Positions 45,903-56,003 of a stretch of DNA of 64,000 nt are shown here, piece after piece (within the stretch, counting starts at the first letter, position 1; every line of letters begins with the position of its first letter). The translations under genes were made by a program, and so were the position numbers. The DNA is from Granulicella sibirica (lineage in GTDB: Bacteria > Acidobacteriota > Terriglobia > Terriglobales > Acidobacteriaceae), in assembly GCF_004115155.1 (NCBI RefSeq), contig NZ_RDSM01000001.1:1736001-1800000 (forward strand). Reading direction: 5' to 3'. The notes under the pieces were generated by a model. That model saw nothing but the letters and a program-made list of their open reading frames with translations. It made no database searches and was not told where the DNA came from.

Positions 45903-46333
45903 TGAAAGGATCCGGCTTTCGTGGTGAGATCAGCGATGATCTCTGGGGTGAAGTCGCGATCATCCGCGTAGGCGATGCCCACTACGGCGATGACATTTTC
46001 GGCGGAATCGAAGACAGGCAGGGCGATGGCGGCTTTGGCGTCGACCGCCTTCGCTCCAGGGCGGACGGTGGCTGAGGGATCATCCTTGAGATTGCAGGTG
46101 AAGACTGGAGTCTTGGTGACGAGGGCCTGTCCGGCCATGCCCTTGCCGTCGGGAACCCAGGCGACGATTTCACAGACTTTCGGCGGGATGTTGTGCGAGG
46201 CAGTGAGACGGAGACCGCCTTCTTCGCGGCGATGGACCGTTCCGGCGACTGCGCCTGCTTCACGAATGTAGTCAATGAGCCAGGGTTGATCGATCTGCGT
46301 GGCGGCTGCGGTCTCCTGCGTTTGCATGGTCAT
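45899..46333 (-). CDS. GAF-domain protein
   Basis: The ATG at 46333 forms an ATGA overlap with the preceding gene's stop, which decides the start (144 aa). A GAF fold fills most of the protein: G-T-V-H-R-R, I-P-P-K-V, V-P-D-G-K-G-M-A-G-Q-A, and A-I-A-L-P-V-F-D...V-I-A-V-V-G-I-A. No output domain is attached. Small GAF proteins of this kind sense small molecules such as oxidants or nucleotides. It ends the four-gene kinase operon and may be its sensor. Confidence 0.75.
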   Translation of the reverse strand: MTMQTQETAAATQIDQPWLIDYIREAGAVAGTVHRREEGGLRLTASHNIPPKVCEIVAWVPDGKGMAGQALVTKTPVFTCNLKDDPSATVRPGAKAVDAKAAIALPVFDSAENVIAVVGIAYADDRDFTPEIIADLTTKAGSFH

Positions 46334-48039
46334 CTCTGGTTTCCTTGGATTGGCTTCTTTACGCTCTTCGGAGGAAGCTTGGTCAGGCCGATGGGAGCCG
46401 TGGCGCATGGGTTTGGCGGGGTGTAGACCGGTGGCCCGGAGTTTGGCGCTGCGGGCTGTACGGCGGCGGTGTTGTGAGGGTAGACGCCGGAGGCTTCCGT
46501 CGCGGTGGACGCAGGAACGAGGTTTGGCCACGGGCCCTTGCTGAGATAGACGCTGTAGAGAGTATTCGTCGCGATGGTGCCGTGGCTCGGGTAGCAGGGC
46601 AGCGGGAAGGTGGCCTCGATGCCTCCGTAGATATAGCCGATGAGTTCCTTCTCGCCGTCGGTGAAGGTCGAGAGATTGACGACGGAGTTTTCGGTTCCCT
46701 GGAAGTGCGAGGCGACGGAGAGGTTCGGGATGAAGTCGACCGATGCGCCGTGAAGGAGACCGCCCGGGATGGGGTCCTGGGAGACAACCTCCTGGTACTG
46801 GCCGGAGGAGTTCTCGAGCAGCGTAGCGACGTCCTCGATGAAGGGCATGCCGTCGTTGCGGCCTTGGGCGGTGACCATCTTGTAGACGGTGGCCTGGTCG
46901 GCGGTCTGGTTAAGGAAGAAGTGGCCGATGCCGCCGAAGAAGGTGTGGTAAATGCTCGACCCATCCCACACGGAGATGATGGGCGACTCGTAGAAGCCGA
47001 AGTGCTGGGAGAGGTTGTGGTCAGAGTTGACGGCGATACTGACGCCGTTGCCGGTGATGTAAACCGGAAAGTCATAGGCGGCGATCTTGCCCGGCGGGAA
47101 GACACCACCGAAGACGGAGTAGCGTTCGAGTCCGGTGGTGGGATCGACGTCGTATCCGGAGGCGAAGTCGCGGCGGTTCCACGGCATGGTGGAGTCGGAG
47201 GATGTGATGGGGTCGTAGGTCTTGATGGAGAAGGCTGGCGGATTGGCCGTGCCGGTGGTGCTGATGACGAAGGGTAAGACCTGGTTCGTGTAGGTCTGGG
47301 TGAAGGATCCGAACGGGTTGTAGTTGCCCTCGAAGTCCTGCCCGAAGGCGAGGAACTCGAGCCCGGCGGCGGTGTGGGAGAGGGAGCCGCCCGTGACCTT
47401 GAGAGCATTGTTGGTGACGAGGTTGACGGGGTTGGTGATGATGCCTGCAACGGCAGCCTGGCGCTGGGCGGCAGTGTACGTGGTGTTGGTGGCTGCCGCG
47501 GCTACCTGCGAGACGGGGATGCGGATGATCGTCGGGAAGGTGGTGTACTGGCCGGTCGCATGAATGACCCCATAGCCTCCGACGATGTACCAGGCGTTCG
47601 ATTCGGGATGGTACTCGCACTGCTGGTTCGTGGCGGTCAGAGGATCGGCGAAGGAGGCGCTGAGCTGAGAGAGATCTGCGACCTGGACAGAGGTTCCGGC
47701 GACGGGATTGACGGACCAGAGCATGGTATTTGGCCCGGCGAAGTTACCGCTGGGATTGAACTGGTGAAGGCCCTGGAGGCGTCCGCCGAGGATGAGCCAC
47801 TGGGTGGGGGAGACGTTTGCAAGGCAGTACGAGTGCAGGGCTGGAAGCGTGCTTGGCTGCGGCGCAGCGACGAAAGTGAGGGTGTAAGGGATGGTGGGCG
47901 TGGTCTGGACGGGCGGCGTGGTTTGAGCGGTCGCTGGCGTTGTGGCCATCAGGGAGAAGGCCAGGAACAACGGCAACACCAAACGCAGATTCCCTTCGGG
48001 AACGACAACCGAAGAGGCGACGGGCCGGAGGTATCTCAT
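46330..48039 (-). CDS. Secreted protein of unknown function (569 aa)
   Basis: The ATG at 48039 overlaps the stop of the gene upstream (ATGA) and gives 569 residues with a signal peptide (about 1-39, A-T-A-Q-T). The rest is rich in Gly, Ser, Thr and aromatic residues, with strand-turn units (W-L-I-L-G-G, W-Y-I-V-G-G-Y-G, H-T-F-F-G-G-I-G-H-F) resembling Kelch-type blades but too irregular to call. A Pro-rich tail precedes the GAF gene. It belongs to an operon headed by a Ser/Thr kinase, so it may be the secreted output or a sensor of that pathway. Confidence 0.62.
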   Translation of the reverse strand: MRYLRPVASSVVVPEGNLRLVLPLFLAFSLMATTPATAQTTPPVQTTPTIPYTLTFVAAPQPSTLPALHSYCLANVSPTQWLILGGRLQGLHQFNPSGNFAGPNTMLWSVNPVAGTSVQVADLSQLSASFADPLTATNQQCEYHPESNAWYIVGGYGVIHATGQYTTFPTIIRIPVSQVAAAATNTTYTAAQRQAAVAGIITNPVNLVTNNALKVTGGSLSHTAAGLEFLAFGQDFEGNYNPFGSFTQTYTNQVLPFVISTTGTANPPAFSIKTYDPITSSDSTMPWNRRDFASGYDVDPTTGLERYSVFGGVFPPGKIAAYDFPVYITGNGVSIAVNSDHNLSQHFGFYESPIISVWDGSSIYHTFFGGIGHFFLNQTADQATVYKMVTAQGRNDGMPFIEDVATLLENSSGQYQEVVSQDPIPGGLLHGASVDFIPNLSVASHFQGTENSVVNLSTFTDGEKELIGYIYGGIEATFPLPCYPSHGTIATNTLYSVYLSKGPWPNLVPASTATEASGVYPHNTAAVQPAAPNSGPPVYTPPNPCATAPIGLTKLPPKSVKKPIQGNQR

Positions 48040-50042
48040 GCGTTGGCTCCTTTCCTGGTTGGCGTCGCGGTTGGGTGCGGCGCACCTTCTCCCGGCGGTG
48101 GCGGCGTGGGCTGGGTCTCCTGCTGGAGGTTGTAGCAGTAGTAGAGGACCGTGAGCAGGCGGTTCGGCGAGAGGTCGCGCATGATGGGCATCAGGCGCGG
48201 GTCGTCGATCGTACGGGTCATGTAGTAGGGGATGGTTCCGCTTGCGATAACGCCACCGCTGGGGAGCGTGTACGTGGCAGGACCGGGCATGTTGGCATAG
48301 GAGACGAACCACGGCGGGTTCGTCGAGAAGATCTGGAAGGTCTGCTGATCGCTGAGGTCCATGCGGGCGTGCATGGAGGGGAAGAGCTTGACGTAAACCT
48401 TCATGAGCCGCTGGATCTCGGCCCAATCCGGCTTGGTGTTGATTTGATAGCTCGACCAGACGACGGCGGACATCATCTGCTCCTGCGGCGGGCAGCCGCT
48501 CTCGAGGTTCGGTGGTGGCGGCGGTGTGCCCTTCTGCCAGAGGCAGATGAAGTAGAGCTGCGACTCCAACTCCGGAGTGCGTGAGCCGGGGTCCCAGATG
48601 GCGGAGAGCTCGAGGCAAAACTGGCCTGAATGAGTTCCCGGGCAGAGAACCGCTTCGAGGCAGCCATCGGAGGAGAGGCTGTTGCCTTTATAGCCGCCGG
48701 ACCATGGGACGGTGGCGGCGGAGTTATTCGGGAAACAGGGAAAGACGTGATGCTCGATCTGCGAAGCGTCCGTTACGGGCTGTCCCCACTGGGTGACGTA
48801 GAAGAAGCCAGGCTGAGAGCCGGGGTTGGGCTGATCGCTGGCAAGCTGGAAGTTGCGGTCGTCGCACGCGATCCAGAAACCAGTGGCGCTCTCCTGCCAG
48901 AGGACAGGCTGCTTATTGAAGGTGCTGAGGCCGTTGATGCCAGGGAGCGACGAGGCGAGAAAGAAAGGCGCCGACGCGGCTGCGGCCGCCTGTTCGGCGG
49001 TGAGAGGCAGGCGGACGATGCCGCCAGAGAGGCTGTAGAGGATGTCGTTCGTCTGGAACGGAGTACCGACGACACCCGTCGAGCCGTCCCCGATATAGAC
49101 GGAGAGGTTTCCGAGATTGAGCGGCCCCTGGCCGGGGGCGGAGGTCATCAACGCGTTCGAGAGATCGATAGCGACGGTGTTGTTCTTGACCTCAAAAGGC
49201 GCACCGTAGAGCGAGGGCTGATCCCATGCGTCGCCGGGTCCGGCACTCCGTCCGGCGAGCCAGCGGCCGGCTAGGCAATGGGAGGGATCGGTCGCGAGTT
49301 GCGGGCCGACTGTGGCGAGGACGCGGCCGATACGAAAGTCCGATGCATGCCAGGGGACGTTCTGGTAGCCGTCGAGCGTCATGCGGATGGAGAGAAGGAG
49401 GTTGCCCGAGGTGTCCTGCGTGGTGGCGGCTCGGAGCTGGTCCAGGATGGGCGAACCGGAGGCGGCGGGCCAGGTGTCAGCGGGAATGCGAACGACGGAC
49501 TGGTAGACGCCGCATGCGTTGGAATCCCCTCCAAAGCTTCCCCAGCCGTAACTGTCCCATCCGGCCCAGCCGCGCGTGGGAAGAACGCGATCGAAGCGGA
49601 TGCTGTTCAGTGTACAGGGATCCATGGCCCCAGTAAGGACCGTGCCGCCTACCGTGAGCTTGAGAACGAAGCCGTAGATGTTCGAAACGCCCTGTTGGTA
49701 AACATCAAGGTCGACCATCTTGGCGGGGGAGAAGGGCGGCGTCTGGCCATTCGTCGCGCCCGGGGTGTCGGTGGAATTGACCGGCGCGCCGATGAGCGGA
49801 TCGGTGAGGCTTGGGTTGCCGTTCTGGTCGAAGGCGCAGGTGACGACTGGCGGCGTAAAGGCGCGGTTCGGCTTCGAGGCGAGGATGTCCTGAAAAGAGA
49901 AGAAGTGGGAGCCGCCGGGATCCTGCCAGGGGGATGGATTGGTGCAGGATTCGTCGTAGTGCGAGGGGTCGTTGTCCATGGTGGATGGATCGGTGTAGAA
50001 GCTGCCGACCAACGAAAAGCTCGGGAAATCCATGTAACTCAC
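48036..50042 (-). CDS. Protein of unknown function (668 aa), kinase operon
   Basis: The protein has no signal peptide or membrane helix and begins M-S-Y-M-D-F-P-S-F. The sequence is rich in Trp, Gly, Asp, Asn and Cys with beta-type segments (for example A-I-D-L-S-N-A-L and L-N-L-G-N-L-S-V-Y-I-G-D-G). The last third is helical (W-A-E-I-Q-R-L-M-K-V-Y-V-K-L-F-P-S-M-H). A Thr/Pro-rich end precedes the ATGA overlap. I do not recognise the family. It starts 44 bp after the kinase-ATPase gene and is thus second in the operon. Possible roles: kinase substrate or secreted enzyme without a standard leader. Confidence 0.6.
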   Translation of the reverse strand: MSYMDFPSFSLVGSFYTDPSTMDNDPSHYDESCTNPSPWQDPGGSHFFSFQDILASKPNRAFTPPVVTCAFDQNGNPSLTDPLIGAPVNSTDTPGATNGQTPPFSPAKMVDLDVYQQGVSNIYGFVLKLTVGGTVLTGAMDPCTLNSIRFDRVLPTRGWAGWDSYGWGSFGGDSNACGVYQSVVRIPADTWPAASGSPILDQLRAATTQDTSGNLLLSIRMTLDGYQNVPWHASDFRIGRVLATVGPQLATDPSHCLAGRWLAGRSAGPGDAWDQPSLYGAPFEVKNNTVAIDLSNALMTSAPGQGPLNLGNLSVYIGDGSTGVVGTPFQTNDILYSLSGGIVRLPLTAEQAAAAASAPFFLASSLPGINGLSTFNKQPVLWQESATGFWIACDDRNFQLASDQPNPGSQPGFFYVTQWGQPVTDASQIEHHVFPCFPNNSAATVPWSGGYKGNSLSSDGCLEAVLCPGTHSGQFCLELSAIWDPGSRTPELESQLYFICLWQKGTPPPPPNLESGCPPQEQMMSAVVWSSYQINTKPDWAEIQRLMKVYVKLFPSMHARMDLSDQQTFQIFSTNPPWFVSYANMPGPATYTLPSGGVIASGTIPYYMTRTIDDPRLMPIMRDLSPNRLLTVLYYCYNLQQETQPTPPPPGEGAPHPTATPTRKGANA

Positions 50043-50086
50043 GCGAAGGCGCTCCTTGGGTAGCTCACTAGGGTTAGCTCGCTGGC

Positions 50087-53000
50087 TTAGTTCGCTGAAA
50101 CTGGGGGCCCGGTCTTTGTTTGCTGCAGGGTCGCGGCGTATCCGGTTGCGCCCCAGTGCGTGTAGTGACGGATTGCTTCGCCGAGAAGATGCTGTCGAAG
50201 GCCGGCTTCCGAGGCGATCGATGCAGCCCGCTGACAGGCGAGGGCCGCAATGTGTGGATGATCATAGCGCAGGGCCGTGCGGGCCGCATCCCCAAAGCGG
50301 TCGAGTGCCTGCTGACTTCGATTCGCAGTGGCCAGCCATTCGGCTTCGATCAGCCTCGCCTTGGAGGCGAAGTTCGCGGGGGAGTTGCGAGCCCAGAGCT
50401 TGAAGCGCCTGACGGTGCGCCGGGCACGCAGCAGGGTAAGGATGCGCGCGGGTGGAGAGCGGCGTCGGGACAGGGCGAGTTCGGTAAGGGTGAGGTAGAG
50501 ATAGTGCTCCGTGCCGTGGAGCATGCCACGGGAGTCACCGATGTAGGCCGCGGATCCTTTGCCGGATATCTTCGCTGCTTCGTAGTTGCCGAGGAGATAG
50601 TGCGTTTGGAGATTCAGCAGATGTGCGTAATGCGCGAGGTGGCGGGAGCCGAAGTCGGCTTCCTGCTTTGAGGCAGGTACAGAGGCGGCATTCGGGTCCT
50701 GTAAGAGGGCGATCGCTCTGCGGACGGCGAGAACTGAACTGAGTGGTTCTTTGAGTTGGAAACGAGTAAGGAGATCGACGTCCTCGGCTGTATTCTGCGC
50801 GATGATGTTGAGCGGCGCTCCGCGCATGAACTGGCTGATGGCAGTGGCGGCACAGGCACAGCCTACGTGGAAGAGATCTCCTGTGCCGAGGCCAGCGGTA
50901 CGGGCTGTACGCCAGAGAGCTTCAGCCTCTGTCGCAGGTTCGCGCCAGGAAGTACCGAAGTAGCCGACGACGAAGCTGACCTCGGGACGCTTGCGGGTGG
51001 CGTCATAACGATCGATGAGCTGCAAAGCGACCTTGCCGTAGCGGTGGCCTGTCTTGTAACGGCCAAGAATGCCTCCGAAGAAGATCGTGCCGACGGCCAT
51101 GAAGCCGATGGCGGTATCCCGTGTGCTCCCCAAAAGAACGTACTGATTCACCATCTTGACCATGATGGCGATGCAGAGCTCCGGACGGACCTGGTAGGCC
51201 GCTTTGCCGATCGAGGCAAGGATGGTCATGCGCGCAATGTGTTCCGGGTCCGTGGCCACGGGGAGGTCGGGGATGGATTCGATTTCGATCTTGCGGAGAA
51301 GTAGCCAGTTCTTGAAAAGATCGACCGCGAAGCTGGGGGGATGGAATTTCGCCGGGATCTTGAGATGAAGCTCCGCGAGGGCAGCGCGGCCGGTGGCGTA
51401 CGCCTCGGGAAATCGGGCGAGGTCTGTGTAGAGGTGGACGAGACGCTCGGAGATGCGGGTACGGGAGACGACGTCCGGAACAAGTTTGCGGGCTTTCACA
51501 TAGAAGGCTTCCGCGCGCGCAAAGGCGAGCGCCTTGGCGGACTCCTGCGCGGCGAGCTCGTAGAAGTGTCCGGCTTTGGCGGGCTGCTCCCCGGACTCGT
51601 AATGCACGGCAAGTGTGTCGGAGGTCGCTTCGCCGGATGCCTCGAGCGTGACGGCGAGGCTGGCGTGACGATCGCGACGGAGGACGTGGGTGAGGTGGGC
51701 GAGGACCGTCTCGCGGATGCGATCGTGATAGGTCTCGACTTCGTCGAGGAGGCTGAGACCACTGCTGCGAACCAGGTGATGCATGCGCAGCGACGTGAGG
51801 ATGGAAAGCGGGAGATCTTCCAGGCCGCTCGCCTCGTGCGCGTAGCGGAGGCGGATGGGCTGGCCGGAGACAGCGATCGTTTCAAGGAGATCGAGTTCGG
51901 CTTGAGGAAGCGCGACAATGCGGCTCCAGAGAATCTCGTCGAGGCCCGAGGTTCCTGAGCTGCCTCCAGACTGCGGCAGAGTACGGCCGGTTCGAATGTG
52001 GTGAGCAAGCTCTTTGAGAAAGTAGGGGTTACCGTCGGCCTGCCGGATGATCTCCTGCATCTCTTCGACCGACGCCTCATTCTCGCGCTCGCGTAGCATG
52101 GCGCCGACGAGCTCCATCGACTCTTCCGCACTCAACGGCTCGACAGGAATATCCCGGAGTGTGAGCGCGGCAGCTCTTCGTTCGAGACCGGCGAGGGCTT
52201 TGAGAGACGGACTTGTAGCCGCATACTCATCCCGATAGGTGACAAGAAGAAGGACGCGTAAGCCGGGGCGTGCAAGGGCGACCGAGAGCATCTCCACCCC
52301 GTCGACATCGCCCCACTGCAGGTCGTCGATCCAGAGCACGAGGGGATGCCTTCGATCAAGGCGCTCGAAGAGGTCGCCAAGAGCCTGGAAGGCGTCACGA
52401 CGAAGCTCTGTGAGGGCGAGAGAGCCCTCGGAACGATCGGCGCACTCCGCGATATAACGCACCCGGCGGAAGACCGGAAAGACCTTGGTGAGCGGAAGGC
52501 ACTCGATTGGCGAGAGAGCTTCCTGGTCTTTTGCGTCGGCCCCCGCGAGCCACAGGGCGATCTCGTCTGCGATCCCGTCGACGGATTTATAGGGCACGGA
52601 CTCCTGTTCGTAGCACCGCCCGCGAAAGACGAGCACAGGCTGCTCGGCGGCGAGGCGCTCTAGAAAGTTTTCCGTGAGCGTGCTCTTGCCGGAGCCGGAT
52701 CGTCCATGCAGGTGGACGACTGTAGGGGCCATGCGACTGCTGTCGAAGCCTGCGCGAAGAGCCTGCATGTACTGCTCGCGGCCGACGAACTCCGGTTCGT
52801 CGTCGATCCCGATGGCCTGAGCCTGCGCGGGGCCCGTGGTTGCGCCGAGAGCCTGGAGTATCTCGCGACCTTCGGGGCGGCGGCTGGAGTCGCGCTGCAA
52901 AAGCCCCATGCATACGGCGCTCAGCGAGGGCGGAACTCCGGAGACGATACTCGTGACCTCCGGGGCTTCCGTTAGCTGTTTGGCCCGGAGAATCCTGATC

Positions 53001-53923
53001 GGTTCGCCTTGAAACGGCAGACCGCCCGTAAGAGCCTCGAAGAGCATGACGCCGACGGCGTACCAGTCGCTAGCCTCGGTCAGTGGCGCGCCCGCGGCCT
53101 GCTCTGGAGACATGTAAGGGATCGTGCCGGAGATGCCGTGATCCGAGCTTGAAGAGCTGGACCCGGGCTGACGCACCTGGTTCCCTGCCCTATCCGGTTT
53201 GAGCCTGGTCTCTGGCTTGGCGGCGCGGGTCGAGGCCAGGCCAAAGTCGAGGATGACGACCGTCCCGTCGCCGCGCACCATGACGTTCCCGGGCTTAAGA
53301 TCGCGATGCAGCTTACGCTGGGCGTGCAGGGCCTGAACTCCGATGGCGAGTTGCCGGAAGCCGTGCAGGATCTGCTGGATTTTCTCGAAGGAGATGGTGC
53401 GAAGAGCATAACCAGTGGGAGTTTCAGAAAATGTGATGAGACTGGTTGCTTTTTCAGCGAAAGGAAGATGAGCGACGGTCGCATCTTCGTCCGGGAGCGC
53501 AACGGTCGCCTGAGTCAAGCCTGGCATCGCGGACAAAGAGCGGGTTGCGTCGCTGTCCTGTGAGGGCAAGGCGGTCGTGTGGTCCAGCGTAGGGAGTGTT
53601 CCGGCCGCCTCCGAACTCTCCCTCTGCGAGAGGGTGACATCCTGCATGAAGTTCGAAGCTCCCTGAAGGAACTCCATGGTGAAAAACCAGTCGTCCTCAT
53701 GGCAGAGCAGCTCGTACATCGAGATCAGGTTTGGATGGGCGATCTCGCTGAGGGAGCGAAACTCCTGCTTGAGCCGGAGGATCGTCTCGGAGTCGCTGCG
53801 ATGCAGCATCTTGAGCGCGATGGTCTCACGCCGCTCCGTGTCCCAGGCCTCGAAGACGACGCCCATCCCCCCGCGTCCAAGCTCGCGGCGCAGTTCGAAT
53901 CGTTGATTGCCGGTGAACGCCAT
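50087..53923 (-). CDS. Ser/Thr protein kinase with AAA ATPase and TPR-like region
   Basis: Taking the ATG at 53923 (a GTG at 53938 is possible), the protein has 1278 residues. The kinase domain (about 5-355) shows L-G-R-G-G-M-G-V-V-F, A-L-K, H-R-D-L-K-P-G-N-V, I-L-D-F-G-L-A and Y-M-S-P-E-Q-A-A-G, all catalytic residues present; it contains a Thr/Ser-rich insert. An AAA_16-type ATPase follows (about 380-560; G-R-S-G-S-G-K-S-T Walker A, L-V-L-W-I-D-D-L-Q-W Walker B). The C-terminal half is helical, TPR-like. The architecture is that of PknK-like regulators. It heads an operon with two unknown proteins and a GAF protein. Confidence 0.88.
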   Translation of the reverse strand: MAFTGNQRFELRRELGRGGMGVVFEAWDTERRETIALKMLHRSDSETILRLKQEFRSLSEIAHPNLISMYELLCHEDDWFFTMEFLQGASNFMQDVTLSQRESSEAAGTLPTLDHTTALPSQDSDATRSLSAMPGLTQATVALPDEDATVAHLPFAEKATSLITFSETPTGYALRTISFEKIQQILHGFRQLAIGVQALHAQRKLHRDLKPGNVMVRGDGTVVILDFGLASTRAAKPETRLKPDRAGNQVRQPGSSSSSSDHGISGTIPYMSPEQAAGAPLTEASDWYAVGVMLFEALTGGLPFQGEPIRILRAKQLTEAPEVTSIVSGVPPSLSAVCMGLLQRDSSRRPEGREILQALGATTGPAQAQAIGIDDEPEFVGREQYMQALRAGFDSSRMAPTVVHLHGRSGSGKSTLTENFLERLAAEQPVLVFRGRCYEQESVPYKSVDGIADEIALWLAGADAKDQEALSPIECLPLTKVFPVFRRVRYIAECADRSEGSLALTELRRDAFQALGDLFERLDRRHPLVLWIDDLQWGDVDGVEMLSVALARPGLRVLLLVTYRDEYAATSPSLKALAGLERRAAALTLRDIPVEPLSAEESMELVGAMLRERENEASVEEMQEIIRQADGNPYFLKELAHHIRTGRTLPQSGGSSGTSGLDEILWSRIVALPQAELDLLETIAVSGQPIRLRYAHEASGLEDLPLSILTSLRMHHLVRSSGLSLLDEVETYHDRIRETVLAHLTHVLRRDRHASLAVTLEASGEATSDTLAVHYESGEQPAKAGHFYELAAQESAKALAFARAEAFYVKARKLVPDVVSRTRISERLVHLYTDLARFPEAYATGRAALAELHLKIPAKFHPPSFAVDLFKNWLLLRKIEIESIPDLPVATDPEHIARMTILASIGKAAYQVRPELCIAIMVKMVNQYVLLGSTRDTAIGFMAVGTIFFGGILGRYKTGHRYGKVALQLIDRYDATRKRPEVSFVVGYFGTSWREPATEAEALWRTARTAGLGTGDLFHVGCACAATAISQFMRGAPLNIIAQNTAEDVDLLTRFQLKEPLSSVLAVRRAIALLQDPNAASVPASKQEADFGSRHLAHYAHLLNLQTHYLLGNYEAAKISGKGSAAYIGDSRGMLHGTEHYLYLTLTELALSRRRSPPARILTLLRARRTVRRFKLWARNSPANFASKARLIEAEWLATANRSQQALDRFGDAARTALRYDHPHIAALACQRAASIASEAGLRQHLLGEAIRHYTHWGATGYAATLQQTKTGPPVSAN

Positions 53924-54029
53924 CGCGGAGAAAGCCACCAGGTCTGAGGGGTGTAGAACATACCAAGCATACCCTGCGGGTCAAGCGAGCGAGAGCGGCT
54001 AGACTGGGCTGGCACCACGACAATTCCAA

Positions 54030-55940
54030 ATGAAAACTCCTCATCCACGCTCGGCTCCGCTTCTGTATTGTCTTGCGGCCTGCGCGCTGCGCATGGCGCC
54101 CGGACAGAGCGTTGCGCCGCGTGCAGAGAGCATCACCGTCATCGCGGAACCGGTGCCAGCCGACACGCTTGCGGGGACGCACACAATCCTCGATCGCGAG
54201 GAGATTGTGCGGAGCGGGGCGAGGGATGCGGCGGAGTTGCTGCGCTTCGTAGCCGTGGTGCATCTCTCGCAGGCAGGATCGAAGGGTTCTTTAAGCAGCG
54301 TGAGCATACGGGCGGCAAAACCGAACTTCACACTTGTATTGATCGATGGCGTGCCGGCGAATGATATCGGCGACCTGCTTGGTGGCGCGTTCAACTTCGC
54401 AACGCTATCTGCGGACGAGATAGAACGCGTCGATATTCTGCGAGGGCCGTTGTCCTCGATCTACGGCTCGGAGGCGGTGGGCGGAGTGATCAGCATCGTG
54501 CTGCGAAGGCCTGCTGACGGACCAGTGATGAGACTGTCGACTGAAGGTGGAGAGTTCGGGTACGGCTCAGCGAGTGGCGGGCTGAGCAGGACATGGAAGA
54601 GGCTTGGGCTCAGCGGGGATGGCGGCTTCTCGCGCATGGGGCAGCAGGTACTCGATGACGGGTTCGCATCGGGTGACGCTTCGTTGAAGGCTGACGTGAG
54701 TCTTGGCGGCAGCAAGCACGTGCAGAGCTTTATGCGGTGGAACCGGCTCGCTTCGACGAGCTTTCCCGTCAGTAGCGGCGGACCGGCGTTTGCGATCTCT
54801 CGGGCAATCGAACACGATAGGGCGGATCAGATAGTCAGCGGGACAAATTATCAGCAGCAGGTTGGGACGCGTTGGTTCTACACGGCGGGTGGAGACGTCT
54901 TCTCGCGTGTGGCCGTGAACGATACGCCGGCGATTTTCGATAGGCTTCCTCCCGGCCCCTCGTACGTGCCATCGACGGCGAGCGCCACGCGATTCATGCG
55001 ATGGCGGGTGTTGACGGTTCAACAGGTCCATCCAGCCCGGTGGCTTTCGCTGTATGCCGTGACGGCATTTCGGCAGGAGAACGGGACAAGCGTGGGTAAC
55101 CTGGCGGGATATCTTCCTGCGTCCTACGCGCTCTCGCGGCCAACGTTTTCGTTCTCGGGAAATGGGACGGTGACGAAAGGCAAGCTGGCGGTCACCGGCG
55201 GGTTCGGGCTCGAAAAGAGCAACACGTATCACACCGTGATCTCGCCACGTGTTGGTGGAAGCTATGCGCTTGCGAAGACACGGCTGAGGGCGAGTTGGGG
55301 CAAGGGGTTCAAGCTGCCCTCGTTCTACGCGCTTGGCAGCCCGCTTGTGGGGAATCCGAAGCTCGTGCCGGAGTTCGGCACCGGATTCGACGCTGGCGTG
55401 GAACGGGAGTTTGCGCCGGCTGCGACGAAGGTTTCGCTCACCTATTTCGATAATCGGTATCGAGATCTTGTCGACTTCGACCCCACCGTCTTTCGCCTGG
55501 TGAATGACAGCCATGGCTATGGCCGAGGACTGGAACTGGAGGCGAGCGCGGCAGTGCGGCGAGTCAGAATTGGCGGAGAGGTTTCCTATCTCGATGCAGG
55601 CCTGAAGGAAACCGCGAACCGGCTGCGGGATGTGCCGCGATGGAGCGAGCAGATTCGCATGTCCTTACCCGTGACGCGCGCGATGGGCCTCGACATTGCC
55701 ACCGTATGGGTTGGAAGGAGATACGACTACCAGGTGCCTGTTCCGCAGTACAGCACTGTCGGCGCTTACTCGATCACGAACGCGAAGCTGCGATGGAACC
55801 TGCGCGAGGGGCTCGAAGGGACGATACGGGTGGAGAACCCCTTCGATCGGAAGTATCAAGAGTTCGTGGGCTTCCCAAGCCCTGGTATCTACGCGAGTGC
55901 GGGTCTGACCTATACGAGGCCGCGGAAGGCGACGCCGTAG
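54030..55940 (+). CDS. BtuB-type TonB-dependent receptor
   Basis: The 636-residue protein has a signal peptide (about 1-26), a TonB-box-like E-S-I-T-V-I-A segment (about 33-39), a plug (about 45-160; V-L-I-D-G-V-P-A-N-D and I-L-R-G-P-L-S-S-I-Y-G-S-E-A-V-G-G-V-I) and a 22-strand-type barrel ending in an aromatic segment. Length and plug fit cobalamin/siderophore receptors. No riboswitch or metabolic gene nearby tells the ligand. It is divergent from the kinase gene, sharing a ~100-bp promoter region. Confidence 0.85.
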   Translation: MKTPHPRSAPLLYCLAACALRMAPGQSVAPRAESITVIAEPVPADTLAGTHTILDREEIVRSGARDAAELLRFVAVVHLSQAGSKGSLSSVSIRAAKPNFTLVLIDGVPANDIGDLLGGAFNFATLSADEIERVDILRGPLSSIYGSEAVGGVISIVLRRPADGPVMRLSTEGGEFGYGSASGGLSRTWKRLGLSGDGGFSRMGQQVLDDGFASGDASLKADVSLGGSKHVQSFMRWNRLASTSFPVSSGGPAFAISRAIEHDRADQIVSGTNYQQQVGTRWFYTAGGDVFSRVAVNDTPAIFDRLPPGPSYVPSTASATRFMRWRVLTVQQVHPARWLSLYAVTAFRQENGTSVGNLAGYLPASYALSRPTFSFSGNGTVTKGKLAVTGGFGLEKSNTYHTVISPRVGGSYALAKTRLRASWGKGFKLPSFYALGSPLVGNPKLVPEFGTGFDAGVEREFAPAATKVSLTYFDNRYRDLVDFDPTVFRLVNDSHGYGRGLELEASAAVRRVRIGGEVSYLDAGLKETANRLRDVPRWSEQIRMSLPVTRAMGLDIATVWVGRRYDYQVPVPQYSTVGAYSITNAKLRWNLREGLEGTIRVENPFDRKYQEFVGFPSPGIYASAGLTYTRPRKATP

Positions 55941-56003
55941 ACACTGAGGCGTTGACCTCTCGGAACGGCAACCCGCGCAATTCGATTATGGTAGCGTGTC
56001 TGG

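Noticed and set aside
46345..48135. Plus-strand frames of 310 and 253 codons
   Set aside because: Shadows of the 569-aa secreted protein in high-GC DNA; low-complexity Gly/Val/Asp composition.
54567..55514. 315-codon minus-strand frame
   Set aside because: Arg/Pro-rich mirror of the BtuB-type receptor; no start signal.
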